A stretch of DNA of 34,194 nt, from positions 1 to 34,194 of the forward strand of contig QNZQ01000104.1 of the NCBI GenBank assembly GCA_003972985.1. The letters are read 5' to 3'. The notes beneath the pieces are model-generated. The model did not search any database. It was given only the letters and a program-made list of their open reading frames with translations, and was not told the origin of the DNA. Both the position numbers and the translations under genes were made by a program. This document shows, in pieces, positions 25,792 through 34,194 of the stretch (within the stretch, counting starts at the first letter, position 1; the number at the start of each line of letters is the position of its first letter). This DNA is from Gammaproteobacteria bacterium (GTDB lineage: Bacteria; Pseudomonadota; Gammaproteobacteria; Chromatiales; Chromatiaceae).

Positions 25792-25976
25792 TCCTCGAGA
25801 ACGTAGCGGGTGCTGCAGTAGGGACAGACCGCCTCGCCGGTGGCCTCGATGGGCAGGTAGACGCGCGGATGCAGGCTCCACACCTCTTCCCCGGGCAGCG
25901 GGCAACTCAGGGGCAGCTGGTCGCGGTTCACCTTGACCGTGCGGGATTCCTGCTGTGGTGCGACTTGGGTGTTCAT
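25788..25976 (-). CDS. Zinc-finger (zf-CHCC-like) small protein
   Basis: [46 protein letters not shown] (C-H-C-C arrangement). Confidence 0.8.
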   Translation of the reverse strand: MNTQVAPQQESRTVKVNRDQLPLSCPLPGEEVWSLHPRVYLPIEATGEAVCPYCSTRYVLED

Positions 25977-26028
25977 TGCTGATTTCTCTGTGTTTGTCGA
26001 GCGGCCTGCGGCCGAAAGTGTTCCCGGT

Positions 26029-26092
26029 GGTTCGGCCCGGGGACGGGCCTCCTACATCACCCCCCGTAGGAGTGGCGCCCCCGCCGCGAACC
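26029..26092 (-). repeat. Dispersed REP-like repeat, copy A
   Basis: Reverse complement includes TTCGCGGCGGGGGCGCCACTCCTACGG and GCCCGTCCCCGGGCCGAAC, both similar to 33443-33497. Confidence 0.7.
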
Positions 26093-26108
26093 TCCCGGAT
26101 CGGGCTCC

Positions 26109-27041
26109 CTACGATGCCTTCACGTTAGTGAGCCAGCCGTGATGCACCGGCGAGCGGCCGTGCACCACGTCGAAATACATCTTCTGCAGCAGGGTGGTCA
26201 CCGGACCCCGGCTGCCGCTGCCGATGGTGCGGTTGTCCACCTCGCGGATGGGCGTCACCTCGGCGGCGGTACCCGTGAAGAAGGCTTCGTCGGCAATGTA
26301 GACCTCGTCACGGGCGATGCGTTTCTCCACCACCCGGATGTCCGCCTCTTCCGCCAGCTGCATGATGGTGCGGCGGGTGATGCCGTCGAGCGCCGAGGTG
26401 AGATCGGGCGTGTAGAGCACCCCGTCGCGGACGATGAAGATGTTCTCACCCGAACCTTCCATGACGAAGCCCTCGGCATCGAGCAGCAGCGCCTCGTCGT
26501 ATCCGCTGTCCAGGGCCTCCTGCAGCGCCAGCATGGAGTTGATGTAGTTGCCGTTGGCCTTGGCGCGGCACATGGTGATGTTGACGTGGTGGCGGGTGAA
26601 GGAGGAGACGCGGATGCGGATACCCTTCTCCATGGCCTCGTCGCCCAAGTAGGCCCCCCACTCCCAGGCCGCCACCATGCAGTGCACGCGCAGGTTGTCG
26701 GCGCGCAGCCCCATGCCCTCGGAGCCGTAGAAGCACATTGGCCGGATGTAGGCCGAGTCGAGCCCGTTCTCGCGTACCGCGGCGATCTGCGCCTGGTTTA
26801 GCGTCTCAGCATCGTGTGGGATCTTCATGCCCAGGATATGGCCCGACTGCAGGAGCCGCTCGGTGTGCTCCTGCAAGCGGAAGATGGCGGGACCCTCATC
26901 GGTGTGGTAGGCACGTACTCCTTCGAACACACCCAGGCCGTAGTGGAAGGTATGGGTGAGCACATGCACCCTGGCCTCGCGCCAGGGCACCATTTCGCCG
27001 TCCAGCCAGATCAGGCCGTCACGGTCCGCCATCGTCTGCAT
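26109..27041 (-). CDS. ilvE: Branched-chain amino acid aminotransferase
   Basis: ADRDGLIWLDGEMVPWREARVHVLTHTFHYGLGVFEGVRAY, RAKANGNYINSMLALQEALDSGYDEALLLDAEGFVMEGSGENIFIVRDG. Confidence 0.96.
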   Translation of the reverse strand: MQTMADRDGLIWLDGEMVPWREARVHVLTHTFHYGLGVFEGVRAYHTDEGPAIFRLQEHTERLLQSGHILGMKIPHDAETLNQAQIAAVRENGLDSAYIRPMCFYGSEGMGLRADNLRVHCMVAAWEWGAYLGDEAMEKGIRIRVSSFTRHHVNITMCRAKANGNYINSMLALQEALDSGYDEALLLDAEGFVMEGSGENIFIVRDGVLYTPDLTSALDGITRRTIMQLAEEADIRVVEKRIARDEVYIADEAFFTGTAAEVTPIREVDNRTIGSGSRGPVTTLLQKMYFDVVHGRSPVHHGWLTNVKAS

Positions 27042-27080
27042 ATCGGTCTCCGTTCTCGTGTTCGGGTCCGGGGCCGGACA

Positions 27081-29906
27081 TCAGCCCGGCACCTCTTCCA
27101 GCATCCACTTGCGCCACAACCGCCCCACCTCGCCACGCTCCTCGCGGAGTTCGTCCTGGGCGATCCGGCCAGGCTGCTCCTGCAGCACGCAACGGTGGTA
27201 CGCACCGCGCAGCCGCTGGTAGGCCAGGGTAAGCGCTTCCGCCTCGTCGCCCGGCATGAGCCCCTCTTCGGCGAGGGTCTCGAGCAGGCGGATGTTGTCC
27301 GTCCAACCGGTGAGCGCCGGCTTGTCCGCCGCCCATCTCAGAACAGCGTATTGAACCATAAACTCGATGTCGGTGATACCTCCCGCCCCCTGCTTGAGGT
27401 CGAACCACTGGCGGTCGCTCTTGTCCAGCGAGGCGCGCATCTTTTCGCGCATCTTCACCACTTCGGCACGTAGTTCGCCGGCATCGCGCCTCAGGCAGAG
27501 CACTTGGTGGCGAATGGCATCAAAGCGGCTCATCACCGCCTCGCTGCCGGCAATGGCCCGGGCACGCACCAGGGCCTGGTGCTCCCAGGTCCAGGCATTT
27601 TCGAGCTGGTACTTCTCGAATCCCCCCAGGGAGCTCACCAGGGGCCCGGAGTTGCCGTTGGGCCGCAGGCGCATGTCCACTTCGTAGAGAATCCCCGAGG
27701 GCATGCGGGTGGAGAGCAGGTGCACGATGCGCTGCCCCAGCCGGGCATAGAAGACATCGTTGGCCACCGGCCGCTTCCCGTCGGTGGTGGCCGATAGCGG
27801 ATAGTCGGCATGCAGGAACACCAGGTCGAGATCCGAGCCGTAGCCGAGCTCGATGCCGCCCAGCTTGCCGTAACCGACGATGAGAAACCCCTTGCCCTCC
27901 ACCTGGCCCGGCCGGCCGTGACGGGTGGCGACCTGGTCCCAGGCCAGCTCGAGCACGTGCGCAAGGACCACCTCGGCGATCTCGGTGAGATAGTCGCTCA
28001 CCACCATCAGCGGAATGGCTCCGGTGATGTCCGCCGCGGCGGTGCGCAGCCGGTTGCCCGCGGCGAACTGGCGCAGCCGTTCCATCTGCTGCTCCAGGTC
28101 CTCCGGATCGATCTTCTCCAGCAGGATGGACAACTCCTGGTCGAGCTCTTCCCGTCGCAGGGGCGCGTAGAGGCGGCGCGGGTCGAGCAGTTCGTCGAGC
28201 AGCACCGGGTAGCGGATGAGCTGCTCCACCACCCAGAGGCTTTCGGCGGCCAGGCGCACCAAGTGCTCGACCACCTGGGGATTCTCCAGCAGCAGGTCGA
28301 GATAGGCGGTGCGACGCACGATGGCCTGCAACAGGCGCAGCAGCCGCTCGAGGGCGGTCTCCGGCCAGCGACACTGGCCGATGGCCTCCAGCAGCCGCGG
28401 CATGAGCCGGTCCAGCTTCTCCCGGGCACCCGCCGTGAGCGACCGGCAGGCAGAAGACTCGCGGAACGCTTCCAGCTGCGCCAGCACCGCGCCGGTTTCG
28501 TGGAAACCGGCTTCCGCCAGCAGCGCCTGCAGCTCATCGGGATCACCGTCGCCCAGCCAGGCGCGCAGCAGCGGCCGGGCATCCTCCGCTTCCACCGCAA
28601 ACACCTGCTGGAAATGGTGGTCCACGCGCGCCCGGTGCGCTTCCAGCTCACGCTCGAAGGCAGGCCACGCCTCGAAGCCCATGCTGCGGGCCAGCCGCTG
28701 GCGCCCGGCCTCGTCCGCGGGCAGCAGGTGGGTCTGCTCGTCCCGCCAGGCCTGGATGCGGTTCTCGGTGAGGCGCAGGAACCCGTAGGCCGACGAGAGC
28801 TCCTGCACCGCCTTTTCCGGCAATAGTGAGCGCTTACCCAGCCGTTTCAGCACCTCGAGGATGGGGCGCACCTGCAGCGCTGGATCGCGTCCGCCATGGA
28901 CCAGCTGCAGCGCCTGGCCGATGAACTCGATCTCGCGGATGCCGCCGCGCCCCAGCTTGATGTTGGCATCCATGCCCCGCCGGTGCATTTCAGCCTGGAT
29001 CATGCGCTTCATGTCGCGAATGGCGTCGATCACGCCGAAATCGATGTACCGGCGGAAGACGAAGGGACGCAGAATGTCCAGCAACTGCTCCCGGTAGGCC
29101 GCCTCGCCCGTGATGGGCCGCGCCTTGATCATGGCGTAGCGCTCCCACTCGCGCGCCTGGCCGTAGTAGTAGTTCTCCATGGCCCCGAAGCTGATGGCCA
29201 GCGGGCCCGCTTCGCCGAAGGGACGCAGGCGCATGTCCACGCGGAACACGAAACCCTCTTCGGTCTGCCTGCCCAGCAGGTTGATGAGCTGGCGCCCCAG
29301 GTTGGTGAAGAACTGCTCGTTGGGAATGGCGCGCCGCCCGTCGGTCTGACCGTGCTCGGGAAAGGCGAAGATCAGGTCGATATCGGAAGAGAGATTCAGC
29401 TCGCGGGCACCCAGCTTGCCCATGCCCAGCACCACCAGTTCCTGGGGTTCACCCTCCGCACTGCGCGGGGTTCCCCACTTCTCCACCGCCCAGCGGTAGA
29501 GGTGGTCGAGCCCCTGGCGGATACTGATGTCGGCGAGCTCCGAAAGATCCTCCAGCGTCTCGGCGAGGCTGGCCCGGCGGGTGATGTCGCGCCAGATGAT
29601 GCGCACCATCTGGCGACGGCGGAACCGGCGCAGGCGGACGGCCAATGCCGCTTCGTCCGTGACACCCTCCAGCACCCCGTGGAGTGCTTCGCCCAGGGCA
29701 CCCGGCTGCAATGAAGCAGCGAGTTCACCGCTTTCGGCCAGAGAGACGAGCATCCGGGGGTCACGGAGACAACTTCTGGCCAGGTATTCACTGGCCTCCC
29801 ATACTTGCGGAAGTTCTGCCTCGAATTCTGGATAGGCGGCGAATAGCTTACTCTCGGGCAATGCCGACCATTCTGCGAGCAGTGGGCTTGACGACGAACT
29901 GCTCAC
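27081..29906 (-). CDS. glnE: Bifunctional glutamine synthetase adenylyltransferase/deadenylase
   Basis: Two nucleotidyltransferase domains: LGMGKLGARELNLSSDIDLIFAFPE and VGYGKLGGIELGYGSDLDLVFLH; GGIREIEFIGQALQLVHGGRD and GGITDIEFMVQYAVLRWA. GTG start VSSSSSPLLAEWSALPES. Confidence 0.95.
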   Translation of the reverse strand: MSSSSSSPLLAEWSALPESKLFAAYPEFEAELPQVWEASEYLARSCLRDPRMLVSLAESGELAASLQPGALGEALHGVLEGVTDEAALAVRLRRFRRRQMVRIIWRDITRRASLAETLEDLSELADISIRQGLDHLYRWAVEKWGTPRSAEGEPQELVVLGMGKLGARELNLSSDIDLIFAFPEHGQTDGRRAIPNEQFFTNLGRQLINLLGRQTEEGFVFRVDMRLRPFGEAGPLAISFGAMENYYYGQAREWERYAMIKARPITGEAAYREQLLDILRPFVFRRYIDFGVIDAIRDMKRMIQAEMHRRGMDANIKLGRGGIREIEFIGQALQLVHGGRDPALQVRPILEVLKRLGKRSLLPEKAVQELSSAYGFLRLTENRIQAWRDEQTHLLPADEAGRQRLARSMGFEAWPAFERELEAHRARVDHHFQQVFAVEAEDARPLLRAWLGDGDPDELQALLAEAGFHETGAVLAQLEAFRESSACRSLTAGAREKLDRLMPRLLEAIGQCRWPETALERLLRLLQAIVRRTAYLDLLLENPQVVEHLVRLAAESLWVVEQLIRYPVLLDELLDPRRLYAPLRREELDQELSILLEKIDPEDLEQQMERLRQFAAGNRLRTAAADITGAIPLMVVSDYLTEIAEVVLAHVLELAWDQVATRHGRPGQVEGKGFLIVGYGKLGGIELGYGSDLDLVFLHADYPLSATTDGKRPVANDVFYARLGQRIVHLLSTRMPSGILYEVDMRLRPNGNSGPLVSSLGGFEKYQLENAWTWEHQALVRARAIAGSEAVMSRFDAIRHQVLCLRRDAGELRAEVVKMREKMRASLDKSDRQWFDLKQGAGGITDIEFMVQYAVLRWAADKPALTGWTDNIRLLETLAEEGLMPGDEAEALTLAYQRLRGAYHRCVLQEQPGRIAQDELREERGEVGRLWRKWMLEEVPG

Positions 29907-29907
29907 C

Positions 29908-30354
29908 TCAAGGCGCCACGGCCTTTTCCGCCAGCATGCGCAGCACTCCCTGCATCTTGGCGACCAGCTTGGCGCGATCGGTGATGCCGTGGCGCTTCGC
30001 GATCCAGGCCGGGTCGTTCCAGGCCACGTGCACCTTGCCCTGTGCATCCTCCCAGACGAGATATTTCATGGGCAGGTCGATTCCAGCGGTGGGGCTGCTC
30101 TGCATGAACAGGGTGCCCGCCTTGGGCTTGCCGAAGATGAGAATTTCCTCCGGAAGCAGTTTCAGGCCCACCTTGGCAGCGCCCTTGCCGTGGTCCCAAC
30201 GCACCGCAATGGTGAAACCGGCCTTGGTCACGGTTTTTTCCAGCCGGTCGGTGGTCTCCTTCACACCATAGGGGCTGACGATGGAGACGAGGCCTTCCAC
30301 CGCAAAGGCCTCGCTGCCACTCAGGGCAAGCAGCAGAAAAAGGATCGTCTTCAT
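29908..30354 (-). CDS. DUF302-family protein, predicted secreted
   Basis: MKTILFLLLALSGSEAFAVEGLVSIVSPYGVKETTDRLEKTVTKAGFTIAVRWDHGKGA, ILIFGKPKAGTLFMQSSPTAGIDLPMKYLVWED. Confidence 0.88.
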   Translation of the reverse strand: MKTILFLLLALSGSEAFAVEGLVSIVSPYGVKETTDRLEKTVTKAGFTIAVRWDHGKGAAKVGLKLLPEEILIFGKPKAGTLFMQSSPTAGIDLPMKYLVWEDAQGKVHVAWNDPAWIAKRHGITDRAKLVAKMQGVLRMLAEKAVAP

Positions 30355-30394
30355 GATTGTTCTCCGTTTTGGTTGGGTCTGGTGGTCGATGCGC

Positions 30395-30958
30395 TCAAGG
30401 CTCCGGCCGTTCGGTTTCGGACTCGATACCGGTGGGCAGGCCATCCAGGCTGAGGAGATTCTTTTCACGCCAGTATTCCCGCAGACCCTCCTCGCCTTTT
30501 TTTCTCGCCCAGTCGACAAGATTTGGCCGCTGGCCTCGGTACTCCATGAAAGGCACGCCCATGCCGCAGGAGGTCTGTACCAGCTCCACCCGCATGTCGA
30601 ACAGCTGGCGCACGCCGGGAGTGGGATCGAAATTCGAGTAGAGCGCCACCCAGTCGTCGTCGCCCTGATGAACCGCGCGGGCTTGGCCGTAGAGGCGCAG
30701 GATCATGGGCTCACCTTCGAAGGCACAGAACATGAGCGTCATGCGCGGATCCTGGTGCAGGTGGGCAGCCGTCTCGTTTCCGCTGCCGGTGAGGTTCATC
30801 CAGAGCACCCGGTTGGCATCCAGTATTCGCAGTGAATCCAGCCCCTTGGGCCAAAGGTTGACCCGGCCGTCGGCTGCCGCGGTGGCAACGAAGAAGAGCG
30901 GCTGGGCCTCGATGAAGCGTTTCAGGTGAGCGGGGATCTCTGGATATTGTCTGGCCAT
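30395..30958 (-). CDS. Pyridoxamine 5'-phosphate oxidase-family protein
   Basis: FFVATAAADGRVNLWPKGLDSLRILDANRVLWMNLTGSGNETAAHLHQDPRMTLMFCAFEG. Confidence 0.85.
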   Translation of the reverse strand: MARQYPEIPAHLKRFIEAQPLFFVATAAADGRVNLWPKGLDSLRILDANRVLWMNLTGSGNETAAHLHQDPRMTLMFCAFEGEPMILRLYGQARAVHQGDDDWVALYSNFDPTPGVRQLFDMRVELVQTSCGMGVPFMEYRGQRPNLVDWARKKGEEGLREYWREKNLLSLDGLPTGIESETERPEP

Positions 30959-30991
30959 TCGTCGGGCACATCCATCATGGGCCGAACTGCA

Positions 30992-33157
30992 TCATACCGC
31001 CTGCAGGTTGGCATAGGCCACCACCAGCCACTTGCTGCCCACCTGTTCGAAGTTGACCTGCACCCGGGCGCTGTTCCCCTGGCCCTCGGCATTGAGCACC
31101 ACCCCTTCGCCGAATTTCGGGTGTTGTACCCGCTGCCCAAGGCTAAAACCGCTCACTTCCAGGGTATCGTCCAGCGAGCCGCCCCGGGCGGAGTAGGGCC
31201 GCGCTACGGCGGGGCGGGCACGCACCTCCTCAGTGACCTCTGCCGGGATCTCGCGCAGGAAACGGGACGGCATGGGGAAGGTCTCCTTGCCGTGGAGCCG
31301 TCGGTTCTCTGCGAAGGTCAGCCAGAGCTGGCGCATGGCGCGGGTCATGCCCACGTAGCAGAGGCGCCGCTCCTCTTCCAGCCTGCCCGGCTCCTCGGCC
31401 GACATGCTGTGGGGAAAGAGCCCCTCCTCCATGCCCACCAGGAACACCAGGGGGAACTCCAGCCCCTTGGCGGAATGGAGGGTCATGAGCTGGACGCTGT
31501 CCTCGTAGGCTTCCGCCTGGTTGTCACCGGCCTCGAGGGCGGCGTGGGCGAGGAAGGCGTCGAGCTCGCTCATGGGCTCGCCCTCATCGTGCTGGTAGTC
31601 GAACTGGCGCGCGGCATTCACCAGTTCCTCCAGGTTCTCCACCCGGTCCTGACCCTTGCTGTCACGTGCCTTCTTGAAGTGCTCGGGCAGCCTGCTGTGA
31701 TGGACGACGTGCTCGGCCATCTCGTGGAGGGGCATTCCGGTGGTGGCCGCCTGCAGCTCCTGCACCAGGTCGAGGTAGCCGCGCAGCGCATTGGCGGCCC
31801 GCGCGGTCATGCCGCCGCCGGCGATGAGCTCCTCGCTGGCCCGCCAGAGCGAATAGCCGAAATCCCGCGCATGAGCGCGCACCGCGTCCAGCGTCCGGGC
31901 GCCGATACCCCGCGGCGGCTGGTTCACCGCCCGCTCGAAGGCGGCATCGTCGTGGGGATTGGCGATCTGGCGCAGGTAGGCCAGCGCATCCTTGATCTCG
32001 GCCCGCTCGAAGAAACGCAGGCCGCCATAGACCCGGTAGGGGATGCCCGCCTGCAGCAGAGCCTCTTCAAAGAGCCGGGACTGGGCGGTGGTGCGGTAGA
32101 GAATGGCGGCATCGGCGCGCCGGTTTCCCTCGTCGATGAAGGCGCGGATGCGTTCTACCACGAAGCGCGCCTCGTCCACCTCGTTGAAGGCGCCGTAGAG
32201 GTGGATGGGCTCGCCTTCACCGACTTCGGTCCAGAGCTCCTTGCCGAGCCGCTCGGGATTGTGCGCGATGACCGCGTTGGCGCCGCGCAGGATGTTGCCG
32301 GTGGAGCGGTAGTTCTGCTCCAGCTTCACCAGCTGCGTGCCCGGGAAGTGACGGGTGAAATCCTGGATGTTCTCCACCCGCGCGCCCCGCCAGCCGTAGA
32401 TGGACTGGTCGTCGTCACCCACCACGAAGAGGTTGTCCCGGTCGCCCGCCAGCAGCCGCAGCCAGGCGTACTGGATGGCGTTGGTGTCCTGGAACTCGTC
32501 CACCAGCACGTGCTGGAACCGCTCGCGGTAGTGCTGCAGCACGTCGGGCCGGTCGCGCCACAGCTCGTGGGCGCGCAGCAGCAACTCGGCGAAATCCACG
32601 CTGCCCGAGCGTTCGCAGGCGGCCTGGTAGGCGGTGTAGATACGAATCATCTGGCGCCGCCAGAGGTCGCCACCGTCTTCGAGGTGCTGGGGGCGGCGCC
32701 CCTCGTCCTTCTGCTCGTTGATGAACCACTGCGCCTGGCGCGGTGGCCACTTGGCATCGTCCAGGTTAAGCTCGCGGATCACCCGCTTCACCAGGCGGAA
32801 CTGGTCGTCGCTGTCGAGGATCTGAAAGCCTTTCGGCAGATTGGCCTCCTGCCAGTAGGCGCGCAGCAGGCGGTGGGCCAGGCCGTGGAAGGTGCCCACC
32901 CACATGCCGCCCACGGGATAGCCGAGCAGCTCCTCGATGCGCGTGCGCATCTCCCGCGCCGCCTTGTTGGTGAAGGTCACTGCCAGGATCCCCCAGGGCG
33001 AGACCCCCTCCACCTGGATCAGCCAGGCGATGCGGTGCACCAGCACCCGGGTCTTTCCCGAGCCGGCGCCGGCGAGCACCAGAGTGGAACAGGGTGGCGA
33101 GGAGACCGCCTCGCGCTGGGCGGCGTTGAGGCCATTGAGGATAGAGGATACATCCAT
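30992..33157 (-). CDS. uvrD: DNA helicase II (UvrD/Rep superfamily 1)
   Basis: LNAAQREAVSSPPCSTLVLAGAGSGKTRVLVHRIAWL, VDEFQDTNAIQYAWLRLLAGD, VGDDDQSIYGWRGARVENI, LMTLHSAKGLEFPLVFLVGMEEGLFPH. Confidence 0.96.
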   Translation of the reverse strand: MDVSSILNGLNAAQREAVSSPPCSTLVLAGAGSGKTRVLVHRIAWLIQVEGVSPWGILAVTFTNKAAREMRTRIEELLGYPVGGMWVGTFHGLAHRLLRAYWQEANLPKGFQILDSDDQFRLVKRVIRELNLDDAKWPPRQAQWFINEQKDEGRRPQHLEDGGDLWRRQMIRIYTAYQAACERSGSVDFAELLLRAHELWRDRPDVLQHYRERFQHVLVDEFQDTNAIQYAWLRLLAGDRDNLFVVGDDDQSIYGWRGARVENIQDFTRHFPGTQLVKLEQNYRSTGNILRGANAVIAHNPERLGKELWTEVGEGEPIHLYGAFNEVDEARFVVERIRAFIDEGNRRADAAILYRTTAQSRLFEEALLQAGIPYRVYGGLRFFERAEIKDALAYLRQIANPHDDAAFERAVNQPPRGIGARTLDAVRAHARDFGYSLWRASEELIAGGGMTARAANALRGYLDLVQELQAATTGMPLHEMAEHVVHHSRLPEHFKKARDSKGQDRVENLEELVNAARQFDYQHDEGEPMSELDAFLAHAALEAGDNQAEAYEDSVQLMTLHSAKGLEFPLVFLVGMEEGLFPHSMSAEEPGRLEEERRLCYVGMTRAMRQLWLTFAENRRLHGKETFPMPSRFLREIPAEVTEEVRARPAVARPYSARGGSLDDTLEVSGFSLGQRVQHPKFGEGVVLNAEGQGNSARVQVNFEQVGSKWLVVAYANLQAV

Positions 33158-33254
33158 GCCCGGATTGTATCAGGGGCTGACCTACCTGGGAGTATTCGCC
33201 TGGTCGCCTTTTCCCGGTTGTACTCGCAGCTGAACATTGGTCCTCAACAGGATC

Positions 33255-33341
33255 GCGAAAGGCTTTGCGATCTTAGCGAGCTTTGCGTGATCCAGAGCCG
33301 CTGTTTTTTTGCTCTCGCCAAGCGCGCGGAGCACGCAAAGG
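33255..33341. repeat. Dispersed CTTTGCG...CGCAAAG repeat, copy 2
   Basis: GCGAAAGGCTTTGCGATCTTAGCGAGCTTTGCGTGATCCAGA...CTCTCGCCAAGCGCGCGGAGCACGCAAAG. Confidence 0.7.
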
Positions 33342-33373
33342 CTTTATTGAGCAGTCGGGCCTTGTACACAGTT

Positions 33374-33443
33374 GCGAAAGCTTTGCGATCTTGGCGGGCT
33401 CTGCGTGATCCAGAATCCCTATTTTTTACTCTCGGCAAACGCG
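33374..33443. repeat. Dispersed CTTTGCG repeat, copy 3
   Basis: GCGAAAGCTTTGCGATCTTGGCGGGCTCTGCGTGATCCAGAATCCCTATTTTTTACTCTCGGCAAACGCGC; same orientation as copy 2, about 119 bp downstream. Confidence 0.7.
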
Positions 33444-33497
33444 CCCGTCCCCGGGCCGAACTCCGGATCATTCGCGGCGAGGACGCCGCTCCTACGG
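33443..33497 (+). repeat. Dispersed REP-like repeat, copy B
   Basis: GCCCGTCCCCGGGCCGAACTCCGGATCATTCGCGGCGAGGACGCCGCTCCTACGG; inverse orientation of 26029-26092. Confidence 0.7.
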
Positions 33498-34082
33498 AAG
33501 CCGTTCCTCGGTTTCCATACCGCCAGTATCGAGTTCGCCGCCCTTGTCCAGGCGGATCTTCACGCCAAGGTCGCTTTGGGATTCGGCGTTCTGCATGGCC
33601 AGCTCTTCGCTGATGCGTCCGGACTTGTAGAGTTCGAACAGGGACTGGTCGAAGGTCTGCAGGCCCGGTTCGCTGCTGCGGTCCATGGCCTCGCGGATCT
33701 CGTCGATCCTGCCTTTGGAGATGAGGTCCCGGATCAGCGGCGTGATGAGCATCACCTCCACCGCGGGCAGCCGCCGGCCGTCTTCTCCCCGCACGAGTCG
33801 CTGGGAGATGATGGCCACCAAGTTGTGTGCAAGGTCCATGAACAGCTGGGGATGCATGTCCCGTGGAAAGAAGGTGAGAATCCGCTCCATCACGTGGGCC
33901 GCGTTGCTACCGTGCAGGGTGGAGAGGCACAGGTGTCCGGTCTCGGCATAGGCGATGGCGTGCTGCATGTTGGTGCGGTCACGGATCTCGCCGATGAGGA
34001 TCACGTCGGGCGCCTCGCGCATGGCGTTCTTCAGGGCGTCCTCGTAGCTGACGGTATCGGTACCCACCCAGGGCCACGTCAT
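33492..34082 (-). pseudogene. pilU: PilU-like type IV pilus retraction ATPase, N-terminal part missing
   Basis: Homology-like sequence starts at VGTDTVSYEDALKNAMREAPDVILIGEIRDRTNMQHAIAYAETGHLCLSTLHGSNAAHVMERILTFFP; the Walker A half is absent and the preceding residues (MTWPW) do not look like PilU. Confidence 0.75.
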
Positions 34083-34194
34083 CTAATCCGATAACCCACT
34101 GACAAACCTGCACTATTAGATAATTGCTGGACGTCCACTTCAGATCATGCTTGAATTCAATCACCATGATCGAAGTGGATTTACCATGATCCCT
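34081..34194. mobile_element. Possible mobile-element end with nested inverted repeats (unresolved type)
   Basis: ATCTAAT (34081-34087)/ATTAGAT (34115-34121); TCCACTTCAGATCATG (34134-34149)/CATGATCGAAGTGGA (34165-34179); AT-richer than flanking sequence; begins where pilU homology breaks. Confidence 0.4.

Noticed and set aside
33255-33443. Tandem repeat as a possible CRISPR or attC array
   Set aside because: Only two diverged copies at about 119 bp, without uniform repeats/spacers or an integron integrase.
30926-33613. 895-aa plus-strand ORF
   Set aside because: Antisense to uvrD, a clear gene; its composition (Leu/Gly/Val/His-rich with no domain motifs) is typical of a shadow ORF in GC-rich DNA.

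Overview
This window looks like ordinary chromosome from a GC-rich gammaproteobacterium, probably a sulfur-oxidising chemolithotroph (inference from gene content). I support about 29 protein-coding genes and see no rRNA, tRNA or CRISPR. Main blocks, left to right: (1) a DUF255/YyaL-type protein with its N-terminal thioredoxin-like region missing at the left edge; (2) a minus-strand group with a membrane permease-like protein, a DUF350-like protein, a lytic transglycosylase with an apparent frameshift, and an NnrU/ICMT-like methyltransferase; (3) an aldo/keto reductase and an SBP_bac_3-GGDEF-EAL signalling protein; (4) a PP-loop sulfurtransferase-like gene, a TusA-like gene and a CDF transporter; (5) glnA with two NtrC-like operators and a sigma54 promoter upstream; (6) moaE and a CbbQ/NirQ-family AAA ATPase; (7) a qmoA-qmoB-hdrC-hdrB cluster with no aprBA and no membrane QmoC in view; (8) an LPS core block (inaA-like, waaP, waaG, waaC, waaF) with an APS kinase (cysC) between waaC and waaF, then ilvE and glnE; (9) DUF302, PNPOx-like, uvrD, and a pilU fragment truncated at the right edge next to inverted repeats that could be a mobile-element end. 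Intergenic regions carry at least four REP-like or palindromic repeat types. The strongest candidates for follow-up are the Qmo/Hdr hybrid cluster, cysC inside the LPS core operon, the PP-loop/TusA/CDF operon, and the broken genes at both window edges.
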